DNA of 64,000 nucleotides from Diospyros lotus (Eukaryota > Streptophyta > Magnoliopsida > Ericales > Ebenaceae). This document shows, piece by piece, positions 35,788-47,312 of the stretch. The stretch is taken from assembly GCF_014633365.1 (NCBI RefSeq), contig NC_068341.1, positions 41,620,044 through 41,684,043 on the forward strand. Reading direction: 5' to 3'. The position numbers and the translations under genes were made by a program. How positions within the stretch are numbered: position 1 is the first letter of the stretch; every line of letters starts with the position of its first letter. The notes beneath the pieces were generated by a model. That model was not told the origin of the DNA, did not search any database, and was given only the letters and a program-made list of their open reading frames with translations.

Positions 35788-38700
35788 ATGAGGAGGCTAT
35801 TCGAAGGAGGGAGGAAATGTGAGGAATTCTCGCCAGAGTATTATGGGGTTTGCGCCATTGGAGGAATGCTCAGTGCTGGAACCACCCATCTTGCTATCAC
35901 TCCCCTCGATGTTCTCAAAGTTAATATGCAGGTACCCGTAACTTGTTCGTCTTTGTGTGTGTCAGTGTGATCACTCACGTACTAGTTCTTAATCCCAATG
36001 TGTGCATATGGGTTTTTAGGATCATCGCTTTAAGGGGTTACCCATTTTCAATAGGTCTATGCAGAATTTCTGTTTAAACCATTTTCTTTTATTTGTTTTT
36101 GTATTCATATCTTTGTAGGGATTTTCAATCTTGTGGTGCGTATTTTGTTTAATTTGTTCATGCTCGTCATATTTTTGTTTAATTTGTTCATACTCGTCTT
36201 ATGTATATTAGGTTTCGATTTTTGGAGGATGCTGTTAGTTTCAAAATGAATGGAGGTTTATTCACCACTTAGTGTTACTCGGTTGTTGATGTGAGCTGGT
36301 ATATGCTGGCACTGGAGGTGCTAAACAAAGTAGAACAAGTGCTGCTAATTCATTAGCTAATATGTTCTTGTTGCCCAGGAAAATACCCAAGAGGGGGTGA
36401 ATTGAGTTTTTCAAAAAATATTAATTTTAGCTCTTGTTGAAAACTCTTGAATTTGTGATCTTAATATGTGATGATTGTTAGTGTTGTGTGTCCTTATACT
36501 AGATTTAGATGACATTTAACGGGTTTGTTTTAATGCATTAATTGTATTTTTGTATAAATCAATAAAAGACAAGGTTTTCTTCATTTATATTTTCTCCAAT
36601 CATTTATATGAACAAGTCACTAGATCTTATGTGTGAAAATCTTATTCTCAAGGTGTTGAGACTATGTAACAGGATTATCTGGTAATAAAACTTTTTAAAC
36701 TATTCCTAGTTCTTAGATTCTTTAGATGGAGACTCCAATTAATCGAGTATGGACTAGTACAGGGGTTACTATTTCGTTCGGTATGGGGATACTGATGGGA
36801 GGATGGTGTGTTACACGCCATATGACATGAGATGTCGTTAGTAGAGGGTGGTCGTTGGGGAATGATCAGTCGAATGTGACGTCAATGACTGACCATATGG
36901 CCTGATGGATAGTAGTCGTGTCATCATGTTGCAATGGTGTGTTGATCCTTAAACTTGAACCGGCGTGGTTGTTTTTTGTATTGGTGTGCGGAATTTGCTA
37001 ATGAATTGAACAATTTAATTGGAAAGTGAGAACGTTCATCAATGTGATTTCATATTATTAGTATATAGAGACAGATATTGGGAATAGGATCTATCGCCTT
37101 CGTCGGTATTTGATGGAGTGAACGCTCTATGTGATCTACTATTGATGTGACCGAACAGTCCCTGGCCAGGCAGATTGAAAGTCAGGAAAAATGTTTCCTG
37201 ATGTGTCATCTAGTCACATTAATAAGGCCTGATACATAGTTACTGAGTTTGTGAGTTTGTCACTCCATAACTCTTGCTCAGTCGGGACGTTGGGTGATGG
37301 AAGAATTGTAGCACATGGTAATCGTCAATTGTAATAGGTTCACTTGAAGTGAGACTTCACTGTCACCTATACTATCCTAAACCACTGCTAGGTGCTCGGA
37401 ACGTTTTCGGAATTTAGAGAAGTTCCGATGATGGGTCAAGGGATTAACCGATACTAAAAAGAGTTTCGGTGATATCTGATTGCTAGCGGATAGTGAACCT
37501 AAAAAGTCACACACCATACAATGTTGTGTTTGGTATCGACATTGTGTGCCCAATATGTCTCTAAAACTGGTTAGTCAAAAGTTGACCCTTGGCCCCCTGC
37601 CTAGTGCATAGTTGAAATGCACAGTACATAGTGTATAGTGCAATGCATTATTGCATGCATTATTAAAGAAGGGTGGTTGTGCAAACGTGAGAGGAGATTT
37701 AAATTAGGGGAGGGGAAGGGGGGTTTATTTAATGGCAGGGCCTCTTCCTTCTTTCTCATTTTCTCACATAGCTTCCTTTTCTTCTTCTTCTTCTTTCTAC
37801 TTCCTTTGAAAATATCAGTAAAAATTATACGTGTAATTGTTATGTCTATAATTTTGAGACGTAGGCACCAATGATACGCAGATCCTTTGTGTTTAGCAAA
37901 TGAATAGATGATCAGAACGGTATCTTGCTGCATACTAGGCGTGGACAGGCCATGATTTGAGAAATAATGTGACAGCATATTTAAAAAAAAAAAAATTATC
38001 CATGGGCGTTAACAAAAAGAGTTGCAAAAACAAGGACAAAACAAAAACGGCCGTTGAACTTCGGTCGACTGAAGTTTCCACTTCGATTGACCTAAGTCAT
38101 CCAGCAACCTTATGCACAACTTCAGTTGAAGGATCGGTCGACTTAAGACAGAGACTAAACATTCAGGCCAACTTTAGTCGACCGAAGAATAACTTTAGTT
38201 GACTGAAGATAGAGGCCAAACATTCTAGCCAACTTCGATCGAAGCAACGGTCGACCTAAGATTGGAAACTAACATTCTGGTCAATTTCGGTCAACCTAAG
38301 ATATTTAGCCATTTCAGCACACATTTTTTCAGTATAGTGAGCTTTCAACACAATGAGTTAGAAAAATATATCTCTATCATAAAAATAGTTTTGTTATCAT
38401 CAAAATATATCTCTTACATTGCAAAAGGCTAATAAAAATATTTTTGTTATCATCAAAATATATCTTTTACATTGCAAGAGGTTAATAAAATATATTTATA
38501 TCATCAAAATATTTTTGTTATCATCAAAATCTTATTTACTTACCTTTGAGCTGAACAGTTTTAAGGTTGGCCACTAGTTCTTGGAACTTCTTGCAAAATC
38601 TTCCATTTTAGTGGGTGAAAAAGGGACTGAGGGTTGATTGAATGAATTTTCCAAAATAATTTGATCGCTTTTTGCTAAGAGTCATTGGCATGAGTTAAGA

Positions 38701-40553
38701 GGTTTGTGAGTGTGGAATACTCCCTATGAGTAGCATTGTAATCTCTGAATTACTAACTGAAGTGAATTACCAAATATACAATGCATATCCACATTGATAA
38801 TACTGGAGTTCGGATTTGTGTTCACTGTGCAATATCTTTAACAATTGGAAATTATGAGTAGGCTCGACTCTATTTACCCATCAATCGAGAGACTACCCTT
38901 TCTTTTTGCTAACTAGTTGCCTGAACTGTATAAATCATTATTTCAACCTAACTTAGCAAGGTTACTTTATTGATTTATAGGTTAACCCTGTCAAGTATAA
39001 AAGCATCTCCACAAGCTTTACCACTCTACTGAGGGAACAAGGCCCTTCTGCCTTTTGGAGAGGTAGTAGTGGCAAATTCTTTGGATATGGACTTCAGGGT
39101 GGCTGTAGATTTGGGCTGTATGAATACTTCAAGAAGGTTTACTCGACCTTCATGGTGGACCAGAACAGGACTTTCATCTTTTTCATTAGCAGTGCATCTG
39201 CTGAAGTGATTGCAAATGTGGCTCTTTGTCCTTTTGAGGCAATCAAAGTCCGTGTTCAAGCACAGCCCCACTTTGCTAAAGGCTTAATTGATGGCTTTCC
39301 AAAACTATATGCATCAGAAGGCCTCCTTGGGTACAGAATCTGAAAGTTATATTTACCATTATTTTGATAACCTGTCATCTAATCATCTCTTATTAAGGGT
39401 TTTCTATAATCTTGATTGCAGCTTTTACAAGGGCCTAGTTCCACTCTGGGGTCGTAACCTTCCATGTAAAACACACTTAACTTACATTTTATGATTTCTG
39501 TTCTATAAATTTTGGGATGTTATCTGTGTGTATCATAAGTTAAGGAGATAAATTCAGTTGTGGTCTAGGGCATAAGGTTTTAGATTTTGTTTATGTAGTT
39601 CTTATGTTCAACAGGTATAAGCTTTGACCACCTTAATGATGCCAATAAGGCTTCACATAAAGGTTTTGGAATAGATTGTCCGGTCAGAAGTCATTTTTCT
39701 GAACTTTGACAATCATGGATGTATTAGCTAATTCGTTCATTCCCATGTCTTCTATCCAGCTGACTGATATAAGCCCCTGGCATTGCTGTAGGTTTTGGAC
39801 ATGCAGGACACTTAACAGATAGGTTAACTGGAAGCTTAAATCACACCATTACTTCCACATTCGGATGTCTTGACATAACTTTTTCTCATTGTTTCAAATA
39901 AACAATTAGTCGTTTTGATTACAATGCAAAGATTTGGGCAATTCACTAAACTTTTTCTTTACATGTAAACGCTGACTAAAAATTTTGAACGATGCGTTCA
40001 GCCCAGGGATTCTGGTAATCATCTTATATGACTAGGAATCATGAATTTTATGATTCATTTTGTTGTTAATCCATAAAATTATTTCATACTAACCATTTCA
40101 TATTTTTATTGGGCAGTCTCTATGGTTATGTTTTCAACATTTGAGCATTCAGTGAATTTTCTATATTGCAATGTAATTCAAAGAAAGAAGGAGGACTGCT
40201 CAAAATCTCAACAGCTTGCGGTGACATGCTTGGCGGGCTATGCTGCTGGATCTGTTGGTAGCATTATTTCTAATCCTGCGGACAACATTGTTGCCTCTGT
40301 TTATAACCAAAAAGCTGGTAGCCTCCTGCTGGTAACATCTTTCAGTTGCAATATTTCATCGGATTCCATTTTAATTCCTCATCCTTCTTGGTTCAAATTT
40401 AACCTTGCTGTTTTCCACTTTCAGGCTGTGAAAAAAATTGGGATTGGTAATCTATTTACCAGAAGTCTTCCAATTAGAATAATGCTTGTTGGACCTTCAG
40501 TGACATTGCAATGGTTGTTCTATGATGCCATTAAGGTGTTAAGTGGATTGTAA
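35788..40553 (+). CDS. MPT1: Mitochondrial phosphate carrier protein (mitochondrial carrier family)
   Basis: Inner-mitochondrial-membrane carrier importing phosphate with protons (or against hydroxide) for ATP synthesis. Exons 35788-35931, 38981-39330, 39422-39465, 40117-40331 and 40425-40553 join in phase to 293 residues. Three carrier repeats are visible with signatures PLDVLK (repeat 1, residues about 39-44), PFEAIK (repeat 2) and the degenerate PADNIV (repeat 3), as in plant phosphate carriers. Other typical strings are YYGVCAIGGMLSAGTTHLAITP, FGYGLQGGCRFGLYEYFKK and LFTRSLPIRI. There is no long presequence, which fits the shorter plant phosphate-carrier isoform (about 300 residues). Intron 1 is 3 kb and full of repeats; the other introns are ordinary. 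The CDS is intact. Confidence 0.93.
38059..38300. repeat. Cluster of near-palindromic CTTCGGTCGACYGAAG motifs
   Basis: Near-palindromes include 38059-38074, 38172-38187, 38193-38208 and a perfect CTTCGATCGAAG at 38233-38244, with further degenerate copies at 38081, 38120, 38247 and 38285. They lie in a degenerate unit that also repeats ACATTC.GCCAACTT about every 50-65 bases. Confidence 0.7.
38391..38530. repeat. AT-rich tandem repeat, about 53-71 bp units
   Basis: TTGTTATCATCAAAATATAT followed by TACATTGCAA.AGG.TAATAAAA is repeated. Copies start at 38391 and 38444, and a truncated third at 38515. Confidence 0.75.
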
Positions 40554-40904
40554 GCACACTTTGCCTTGACTTGCTTGATAAATTAACCTGTCTTTATTTT
40601 CAGAGCTCCAAGTGTCCCTGCCTGCATCGTTTCTGGGCCCCTATTTTTATTATGAATAGGTTGGAGAAGCTTCAAAGACACCTTCTCTTGGGATGGCCTT
40701 GGTGATGAGTTTAATTACCACCTTGTAAAGTGGGATTAGATATCTACCCTACAAGGTGAAGGTCTAGGGCTTAGGGAAGTTGTGTGCCTTCAATAAAGGT
40801 TTCCTAGGTAAGTTGGTATGGTGACTTCACGAAAGAAAATGAATGTTTGTGGAGAAGAGTGGTGGAGAGCAAGTATGGATGCACTTAGCAGGGGAGATTG
40901 GCAT
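40554..40904 (+). mobile_element. LINE (L1-type) 3' ORF fragment, left half
   Basis: From about 40640 the translation, with stops and shifts, resembles the zinc-binding end of plant L1 reverse transcriptases: NRLEKLQRHLL.GW, YHLVKWD, GEGLGLRE and WYGDFTKENECLWRRVVESKYG. The sequence is interrupted at 40909 by the copia element and continues at 46041. It is non-functional. Confidence 0.7.
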
Positions 40905-40909
40905 ATAGG

Positions 40910-41206
40910 TGTTAGAAGGCCGGAAGTTCTATGCTTTCCTAATATGGAGATTTCCGAATTAATGATTGGTTTCCTAAAAGTGTTTGTATCATATATTCAT
41001 TGTATTCTAGACTGACTTGATTGTATCAATAGCTGTATGATTTGTTTCCTTTTTGTAAATATTTCCTAAGCTAGATTAGGCAACTATTAATTAAGAATCC
41101 TCCCTAATTAGCCTTAGGATCTTGCCTATTCAGGATAGGCGTATGTGCATATATGTCTTGGCATTTCATTGAGATTAATAAGATCTCTTTTTCAGTCTTC
41201 TTAACA
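40910..41206 (+). repeat. 5' LTR of copia element
   Basis: Begins TGTTAGAAGG and ends TTAACA; 297 bp. Preceded by target duplication ATAGG (40905-40909). It is nearly identical to the 269-bp 3' LTR, with about ten substitutions by eye and one 28-bp segment absent from the 3' copy. Confidence 0.95.
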
Positions 41207-41219
41207 TGGTATCAGAGCC
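41207..41219 (+). other. Primer binding site (initiator Met tRNA type)
   Basis: TGGTATCAGAGCC directly follows the 5' LTR, the standard copia primer site complementary to the 3' end of initiator methionine tRNA. Confidence 0.9.
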
Positions 41220-41397
41220 ACTTCAGATTGCTCTTTGATTTCTAGCCTCAAGCATTTGTTCTTTTTTTCCGTGTTCCTATTTCAGTCCTCTCTCTGATCT
41301 TCAGTGCCTTTCTTTGCCCTTTCGCTTTGACTGTTTCTGGCTGTTATTGCCACATTTACAGTCACCTTTCTTTTTCTTCCCTAACCTAAGAACCATG

Positions 41398-44300
41398 ACC
41401 GACTCCATGGAATCCGACAGCACGACTGAGGTTCCTTTCACAGGCAGTGGTCTAACTTCAAGTGAGGAGTTACAAAATATCCAAACAGCCTGTAGGCTGA
41501 ATGGAAAAAATTATCTTAAGTGATCTCAATTGATTAGGACTTTCCTGAAAGGTAAGGGAAAGTTGAGCCACTTAGAGGGAATCGGTCCCAAGGTGACGGA
41601 TCCTACACACGCTGCATGGGATGAAGAAGATTCACTCGTGATGTCCTGGCTTTGGAACTCTATGGTTCCAGAAATTAGTGACACTGTGATGTTCCTCACA
41701 ACTACTAGAGAAATTTGGGAAGCTGTGAAGACCACATATTCAAAGGTGAATGATGTTGCACAGATTTATGAGATTCGGACTAAGGTTGTAGCTACTAAGC
41801 AGGGAACTCGGTCTATAACCAAGTATGCTAATTTGCTGCAAACCTTGTGGCAGGAGCTAGATCACTATCAGTGCATCCAAATGAAATGTAGTGAGGATGT
41901 TGTTGTTTTCAAGAAGTCAGTAGAGAAAGAGAGAACCTACGACTTTCTAGCAGGATTAAATGCAGAATATGATGTAGTCAGAGTGCAAATTCTTGGCAAA
42001 ACAGAACTGCCTTCATTGAATGAGGCAATATCGATAGTTCGAGTAAAAGAAGGAAGAAGAGGAGTTATGTTGGAGACTGGTCATATGGAACATTCAGCCC
42101 TACTTAGTCTGAAAGGGCGTGGTCAACAGAGGTTGCCAAAAGGAGATAAGAAGGCTATGGAGCCATTCAAGACCACAAACAAGGATGATTTGTGGTGTAC
42201 CTATTGTCAAAAGCCTCGACATACGATTGAGAAGTGCTGGAAGTTACATGGGAAACCAACTAAAGGAGGTCCATCAAAGGGGCAAGCTTACATTGCCAAT
42301 AATCAACAAGTTACTGAAACAAAAAGTTCCGAACAAACTGGGTTGATGGAGCTAAAGCAAGAAGAAATTGAGAGCCTGAGGAATCTATTGGGACTGCTTG
42401 AAAAAAAATCAGCAACAACAAGTGCAGTAGGAACCTCTAATCTAGCCTTCACATGTATAACTTCCACTTCTATTGCTTTTCATGCTTCAGATTTAAGCCT
42501 TAAAACTACTTGGATCCTTGACTCCGATGCCACAAACCATATGACTCCTTTTTCCCACAAATTCTTGTCCTATAAACCTTGTCCTAGTACAAAGAAAATC
42601 ATTCTAGCAGATGGATCTCTAACAACAGTGGTTGGACAAGGATATGTACTGATAAATGAAAACCTAATCCTGAAAGATGTTTTCCATGTGCCTAAATTAT
42701 TCACCAACCTTGTTTCCATTAAAAAATTGACCCATGATGCTAATTGTCGTGTTATCTTCTACCCTACCTTCTGTGAGTTTCAGGAAAAGGACTTGAGGAA
42801 GGTGATTGGGCATGCTAAAGTGAAGGAGGGGCTTTATCACCTTGAAGTTTTTGGTGAACAGATTTCTAAAAGGGTTTCTCCTGCATCATTCTTAGTGAAA
42901 TCCAATAAGGATGTGCTTTGGCTTCATCATTTTCGCCTCGGCCATCCATCCTTTAGTGTCCTTCAAGTTATGTTTCCCTCTTTGTTCGAGGGATTAGATA
43001 TTAGAGAATTTCAGTGTGATGTTTGTCAATTGCTAAACATAAGAGGGCTTCTTTTCCCTTCAATAATAATAGAAGTTCTTCTTCTTTTGCTCTTATTCAT
43101 AGTGATATATGGGGTCCTTCTCCCATTTCTAATCTCACAGGTGCACGATGGTTTGTGCTTTTTATAGATGATTGCCCACAAGTGGTGTGGTTATATCTAC
43201 TAAAAGCTAAATCAGAAGTATGCACTATCTTTCAAAACTTCCACACTATGGTTAAAAATCAGTTTGGGGCCGAGATTAAAAGAGTTTGGACAGATAATGC
43301 CAAAAGCTTCTTCAATCAAACGCTGTCCAATTTTTTCAAATTAAAGGGGATAATCCATGAGTCCTCTTGTGTGTCTACACTCCTCAACAAAATGGGGTAC
43401 TGAGAGGAAAAATAGCCATTTGCTTGCTGTTACAAGAGCCTTGTTGTTTCATAATAATGTTCTTAAAAACTATTGGGGAGAAGTTGCCTTAACAACAACC
43501 TATTTCATTAATCAGTTGCCATCTAAAAGTCTTGACTCACACAGCCCCATTCAGTTTTCCTGACTTGAGTCCCTCTCATGGTCTTTATCCTAAAGTGTTT
43601 GGATGTCTGGCTTTTGTTCATAACCATTCGCCTAATAGAGGTAAATTAGATCCGAGAGCTTTACTCAAAAGGGATACAAGTGTTTTCATCCTCCATCAAA
43701 ACGGTTCTTTATCTCAGCCGATGTGACTTTTGTGGAGGAAAGTTCCTATTTCAACAAGTCCTATCCTCAGGGAGAGACTGTATTCTTGGAGGATAGTGAT
43801 AGGGAATTGTTCTTTCCTACTTTAACTTCTTCATCTTCTTGCCATCTCAAGAATATCCCATTGGATTCTCTAAATATGATGCATGGGGAACAAGTTTATA
43901 TTAGTCCACTAAAGGTTTATTCAAGGAGAAAAGTCTCAGATCCTCTTGAACCTAAGCATGCTAAATTACCCGCACCAAGTCCAGATTCTCATCTGAGCCT
44001 TGATTCAGAACCCCATCCTATGTGTTGCCCTAATTCTAACACATCATAACCAAATTCCTCTACCCATCAAGAATCTGAACCTAATTTAGATGATCTTGAC
44101 ATTCCAATTGCCCTAAGGAAGGGAACTCGACCTTGTACTAGGCATCCCTTGCACCTATTCTTGACTTACTCCCACTTATCTCCAGCTCATAAAGCCTTTC
44201 TGACAAACCTACATTCTATCCCCATTCCAAAAACCTTATCTGAAGCATTAAGCAATAAAAATTGGAAGGATGCCATAAAGGTTGAGATGGCAGCTCTTGA

Positions 44301-45691
44301 AAAAAATCAGACCTAGGAGTTAACTAAGTTACCAAAAGGGAAGAAGTCGGTGGGGTGTAGATGGGTTTTCACAGTGAAATATAAATTTGATTTGTCTCTA
44401 GAAAGGTATAAAGCTCAGCTAGTAGCTAAGGGGTATACTCAAACATATGGGGTGGACTATCTTGAAACTTTTGCCCCGGTTGCAAAGATGAACACAGTGA
44501 GAGTTTTACTATCATTAGCAGCTAACTTTGACTGACCTCTTCTACAATTTGATATAAAAATTGCTTTTTTGCATAGGGACTTAGAAGAGGAGATTTATAT
44601 GGAAGTGCCTCCTAGTTTTGGAGTTCAAACTCAAGGAGAAAATGTAGTGTGCCGTTTAAAAAAGGCTTTCTATAGACTGAAACAGTCACCAAGAGCCTGG
44701 TTTGGGCGGTTTGCACGAGTTATGGTTGGTTATGGTACAAGCAGAGTTAAGCTGATCACACTCTCTTTATACATTATTCAAAAAAGGGAAACTTACTGCC
44801 TTGCTTGTCTATATTGACAATATTATTGTTACCAAGGATGATAAAGAAGGAATGGAGCTTTTGAAAGTGTGTTTGTTTAAAGAATTTGAGATAAAAGAGT
44901 TGGGGAAATTAAAATATTTTCTAGGTATCGAAGTTGCTCGATCTAAGGAAGGAATATTTATTTCTCAACATAAATATGTGCTAGATCTTTTGACAGATGT
45001 TGGTATGCTTGGTGGCAGGGCTGTTGATACACCTATTGAGCCAAATCACATACTTGGTGCTGATTCGGAAAAAGGTACAATAGATAAGGAATCCTATCAA
45101 AGGTTGGTAAGAAGACTTATTTATTTATCTCACTCTCGACCAGATATTGCGTATGCGGTAAGTGTGGCTAGCCAATTCATGCATTGTCCTAATAAGAGTC
45201 ATCTAAAAGCAGTGCATAGAATTCTTCACTATCTTAAAGGGACTCCTGGTAAGGGCATTTTGTTTAAAAAGGGAGGAGAATTGACTCTGGAAGCATATAC
45301 ATATGCAGATTATGCTGGCTCTATTGTTGACAGGAGGTCTACTTCGGGTTATTGCACTTTTCTTGGTGGAAATCTTGTCACTTGGAGAAGTAAAAAACAG
45401 AATGTGGTGGCTAGGTCAAGTGTTGAAGCTGAATTTAGATCCATGGCTCTAGGTATTTGTGAGTTATTGTGGCTGAAAATTCTGTTTGAAGACTTAAAGG
45501 TGAGTTGGTCAGCTCCAATGAGGCTTTATTGTGACAATAAATCAGCCATCAACATTGCTCACAACCCAATCCAACATAATAGGACTAAGCATGTTGAGGT
45601 TGATAGACACTTTATTAAAGAAAAACTAGAGTGGCTTGATCTGCACACCTTTTGTTCCTACAAGAGAACAGTTGGCAAATATCTTGACTAA
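41398..45691 (+). pseudogene. Broken copia gag-pol
   Basis: Gag starts at about 41398 and is cut by TGA at 41521. A long frame, 41530-43165, then covers the rest of gag, a CCHC-type knuckle (42195-42237, with the usual Gly before His replaced), the protease (42511-42546, reading LDSD where the family has DSG) and the pre-integrase region. Integrase (about 43070-43730) is split over several frames, with shifts near 43070, 43390 and 43550. Reverse transcriptase (44340-44930) has stops at 44314 and 44533 and a YIDN box in place of YVDD. RNase H (45300-45690) is fairly intact. The element cannot replicate on its own. Confidence 0.93.
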
Positions 45692-45762
45692 AGGTCTCCT
45701 GGGTAATGTGTATCACAGGTTCTTGAGCAAGATGGGCATGCATGATATACACTCTCCATCTT

Positions 45763-45771
45763 GAGGGGGAG
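45763..45771 (+). other. Polypurine tract
   Basis: GAGGGGGAG lies immediately before the 3' LTR, the usual plus-strand primer of copia elements. Confidence 0.85.
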
Positions 45772-46040
45772 TGTTAGAAGGCCGAAAGTTCTATGCTTTC
45801 CTAATATGGAGATTTCCGAATTAATGATTGGTTTCCTAAAAGTGTTTGTATCATATATTCTTTGTATTCTAGACTGATTTGATTGTATCAATAGCTGTAT
45901 GATTTGTTTCCTTTCAGTAAATACTTAAGAATCCTCCCTAATTAGCCTTAGGATCTTGCCTATTCAGGATAGGCGTATGTGTATATATGTCTTGGCATTT
46001 CATTGAGATTAATAAGATTTGTTTTTCAGTCTTCTTGACA
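45772..46040 (+). repeat. 3' LTR of copia element
   Basis: Begins TGTTAGAAGG and ends TTGACA; 269 bp, followed by target duplication ATAGG (46041-46045). It lacks 28 bases present in the middle of the 5' LTR. Confidence 0.95.
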
Positions 46041-46045
46041 ATAGG

Positions 46046-46218
46046 TAAGTATTTCTTCTTTGTGTGGGGTGGGGCTAGAAAGCTATTATGATAGTTTAGG
46101 GAGAGTTTTCTAACCTTCCTTGTTTTAGGGTGGATGATCATTTTGAGGGTAAAGTGGTGTGGGAAGAGGCCTTATAGGAAGCTTTTCCCCAATTTGTTTA
46201 CTTTTGCTTCTAATCTAA
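46046..46218 (+). mobile_element. LINE (L1-type) fragment, right half
   Basis: Continues the interrupted LINE ORF. Degenerate strings resembling FRV.D...VWEEAL.EAFP and PNLFTFASN match the C-terminal zinc-binding region of L1 ORF2. It breaks off where gypsy-like sequence begins. Confidence 0.55.
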
Positions 46219-46222
46219 AGGT

Positions 46223-47312
46223 ACTATCAGGTCTGCATTACAAAAGGGAACAAATCGAAGACTACTAGTGTCACTCAATATGGCACATATGAGTTCCTTG
46301 TGATGTCATTTGGTTTAACCAACACCCCTTCCACCTTTTTGTACATTTGAAGAGCAAAGTAATCCAACCATTCCTTTGTTGTGTTTACTTTGACACGACA
46401 CAACACTAGTACTAGCATGAGACATGTGTCGAGCTCTTCATTTTTCAGGTTTATGTGTTAATTCTTATTTTTTATGTATTTAATTTACTTTTAATTTAAA
46501 ATAATAAAATTAACAATTTATTTTGATTTATTATTTTTGTTAATTAAAATCCTTTTAAAATATATGTTTGTATGGGATCACCCATATTGTCTGCCTACCA
46601 ATGACCATTTTATCCATATGTATAGTAACATACATAAAAAAGATTTGCATGTGTAGGGTTAAGATAATAAGATTTATTATTCTTTCTGTCATATCCTAGT
46701 ATCCGTGTCTTACCTTTGGACATATTTCTTCATATCTTAAAATTCATTTCTTCATGTCTTACCTTTGGATACATGAATGTACCCAAGTCCATGTAACATA
46801 GACCACTGGGACACTAGATTTACAAGCAAGTTGTGGACATAGCTGTTTAAGATAATGGGCTCAAATCTTGGCATCTCAAGCAGTTTTCATATAGAAATAG
46901 ATGGCCAGAATGGGCAACCAATGCCTTGTTGGCACTACATGAGTGGCAAACTAGTGGGGCTACATATGGGTCTAATATGATAGTGTTAGGGTCCATTTAG
47001 GGCATTGAAGTGTATCAGTGTTCCGTGTCAATTTCTCGAAGCCCTACCATGCTGAAGATGGGCACCCTAGTCAAGTTGTAGCGGGCACCACTAGGAGTGT
47101 GATAATATTATGACAGGGATGTGGATAGCATTTTGGCCTACTGCATGGTGGATTGTGTAGGGCCCCCACGAATGAAAGAGTATGTGGTTCGGTGGAAGGG
47201 GTAGCTAGATGACAAGACTAGTTGGGAACTGGTGCCTGCATGGTGACAGTTTAAGATGCACATCAAGTGGTTTTATGCTAAGGAGGTGACAAGGGTGTTT
47301 CCTGATTAGGTG
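46223..47312 (+). mobile_element. Decayed Ty3/gypsy fragment (RT and chromodomain pieces)
   Basis: 46223-46349 translates to a reverse-transcriptase piece (YYQVCITKG... then YGTYEFLVMSFGLTN). 47035-47090 resembles the PYH.ED linker that precedes the integrase tail. 47121-47310 resembles a gypsy integrase tail/chromodomain (KEYVVRWKG, stop, LDDKTSWELVPAWW). Most of the pol gene is missing between the pieces. TAG/TGA stops interrupt it. No LTRs identified. Confidence 0.7.

Larger units (their letters stand above)
35932..38980 (+). other. Intron 1 of phosphate carrier, repeat-filled
   Basis: It contains, from about 36370 (AAGAGGGGGTGAATTG) to about 37600, sequence that looks like a decayed LTR-type element without a coding region. 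The GTCGAC repeat cluster (38059-38300) and the ATCATCAAAAT repeats (38391-38530) follow. No exon is recognised inside. Confidence 0.5.
40910..46040 (+). mobile_element. Degenerate Ty1/copia LTR retrotransposon, complete structure
   Basis: Full-length element of 5131 bp with two LTRs, primer binding site, gag-pol in copia order (gag, protease, integrase, reverse transcriptase, RNase H), polypurine tract and a 5-bp target duplication ATAGG (40905-40909 and 46041-46045). The coding region is broken by several in-frame stops and frameshifts and has lost catalytic residues, so it cannot be autonomous. It sits inside an L1-type LINE fragment downstream of the phosphate carrier gene. Confidence 0.95.

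Noticed and set aside
40818..41015. Small ORF running into the 5' LTR
   Set aside because: The left part is a decayed LINE fragment in another frame and the right part is LTR; the frame spans an insertion boundary.
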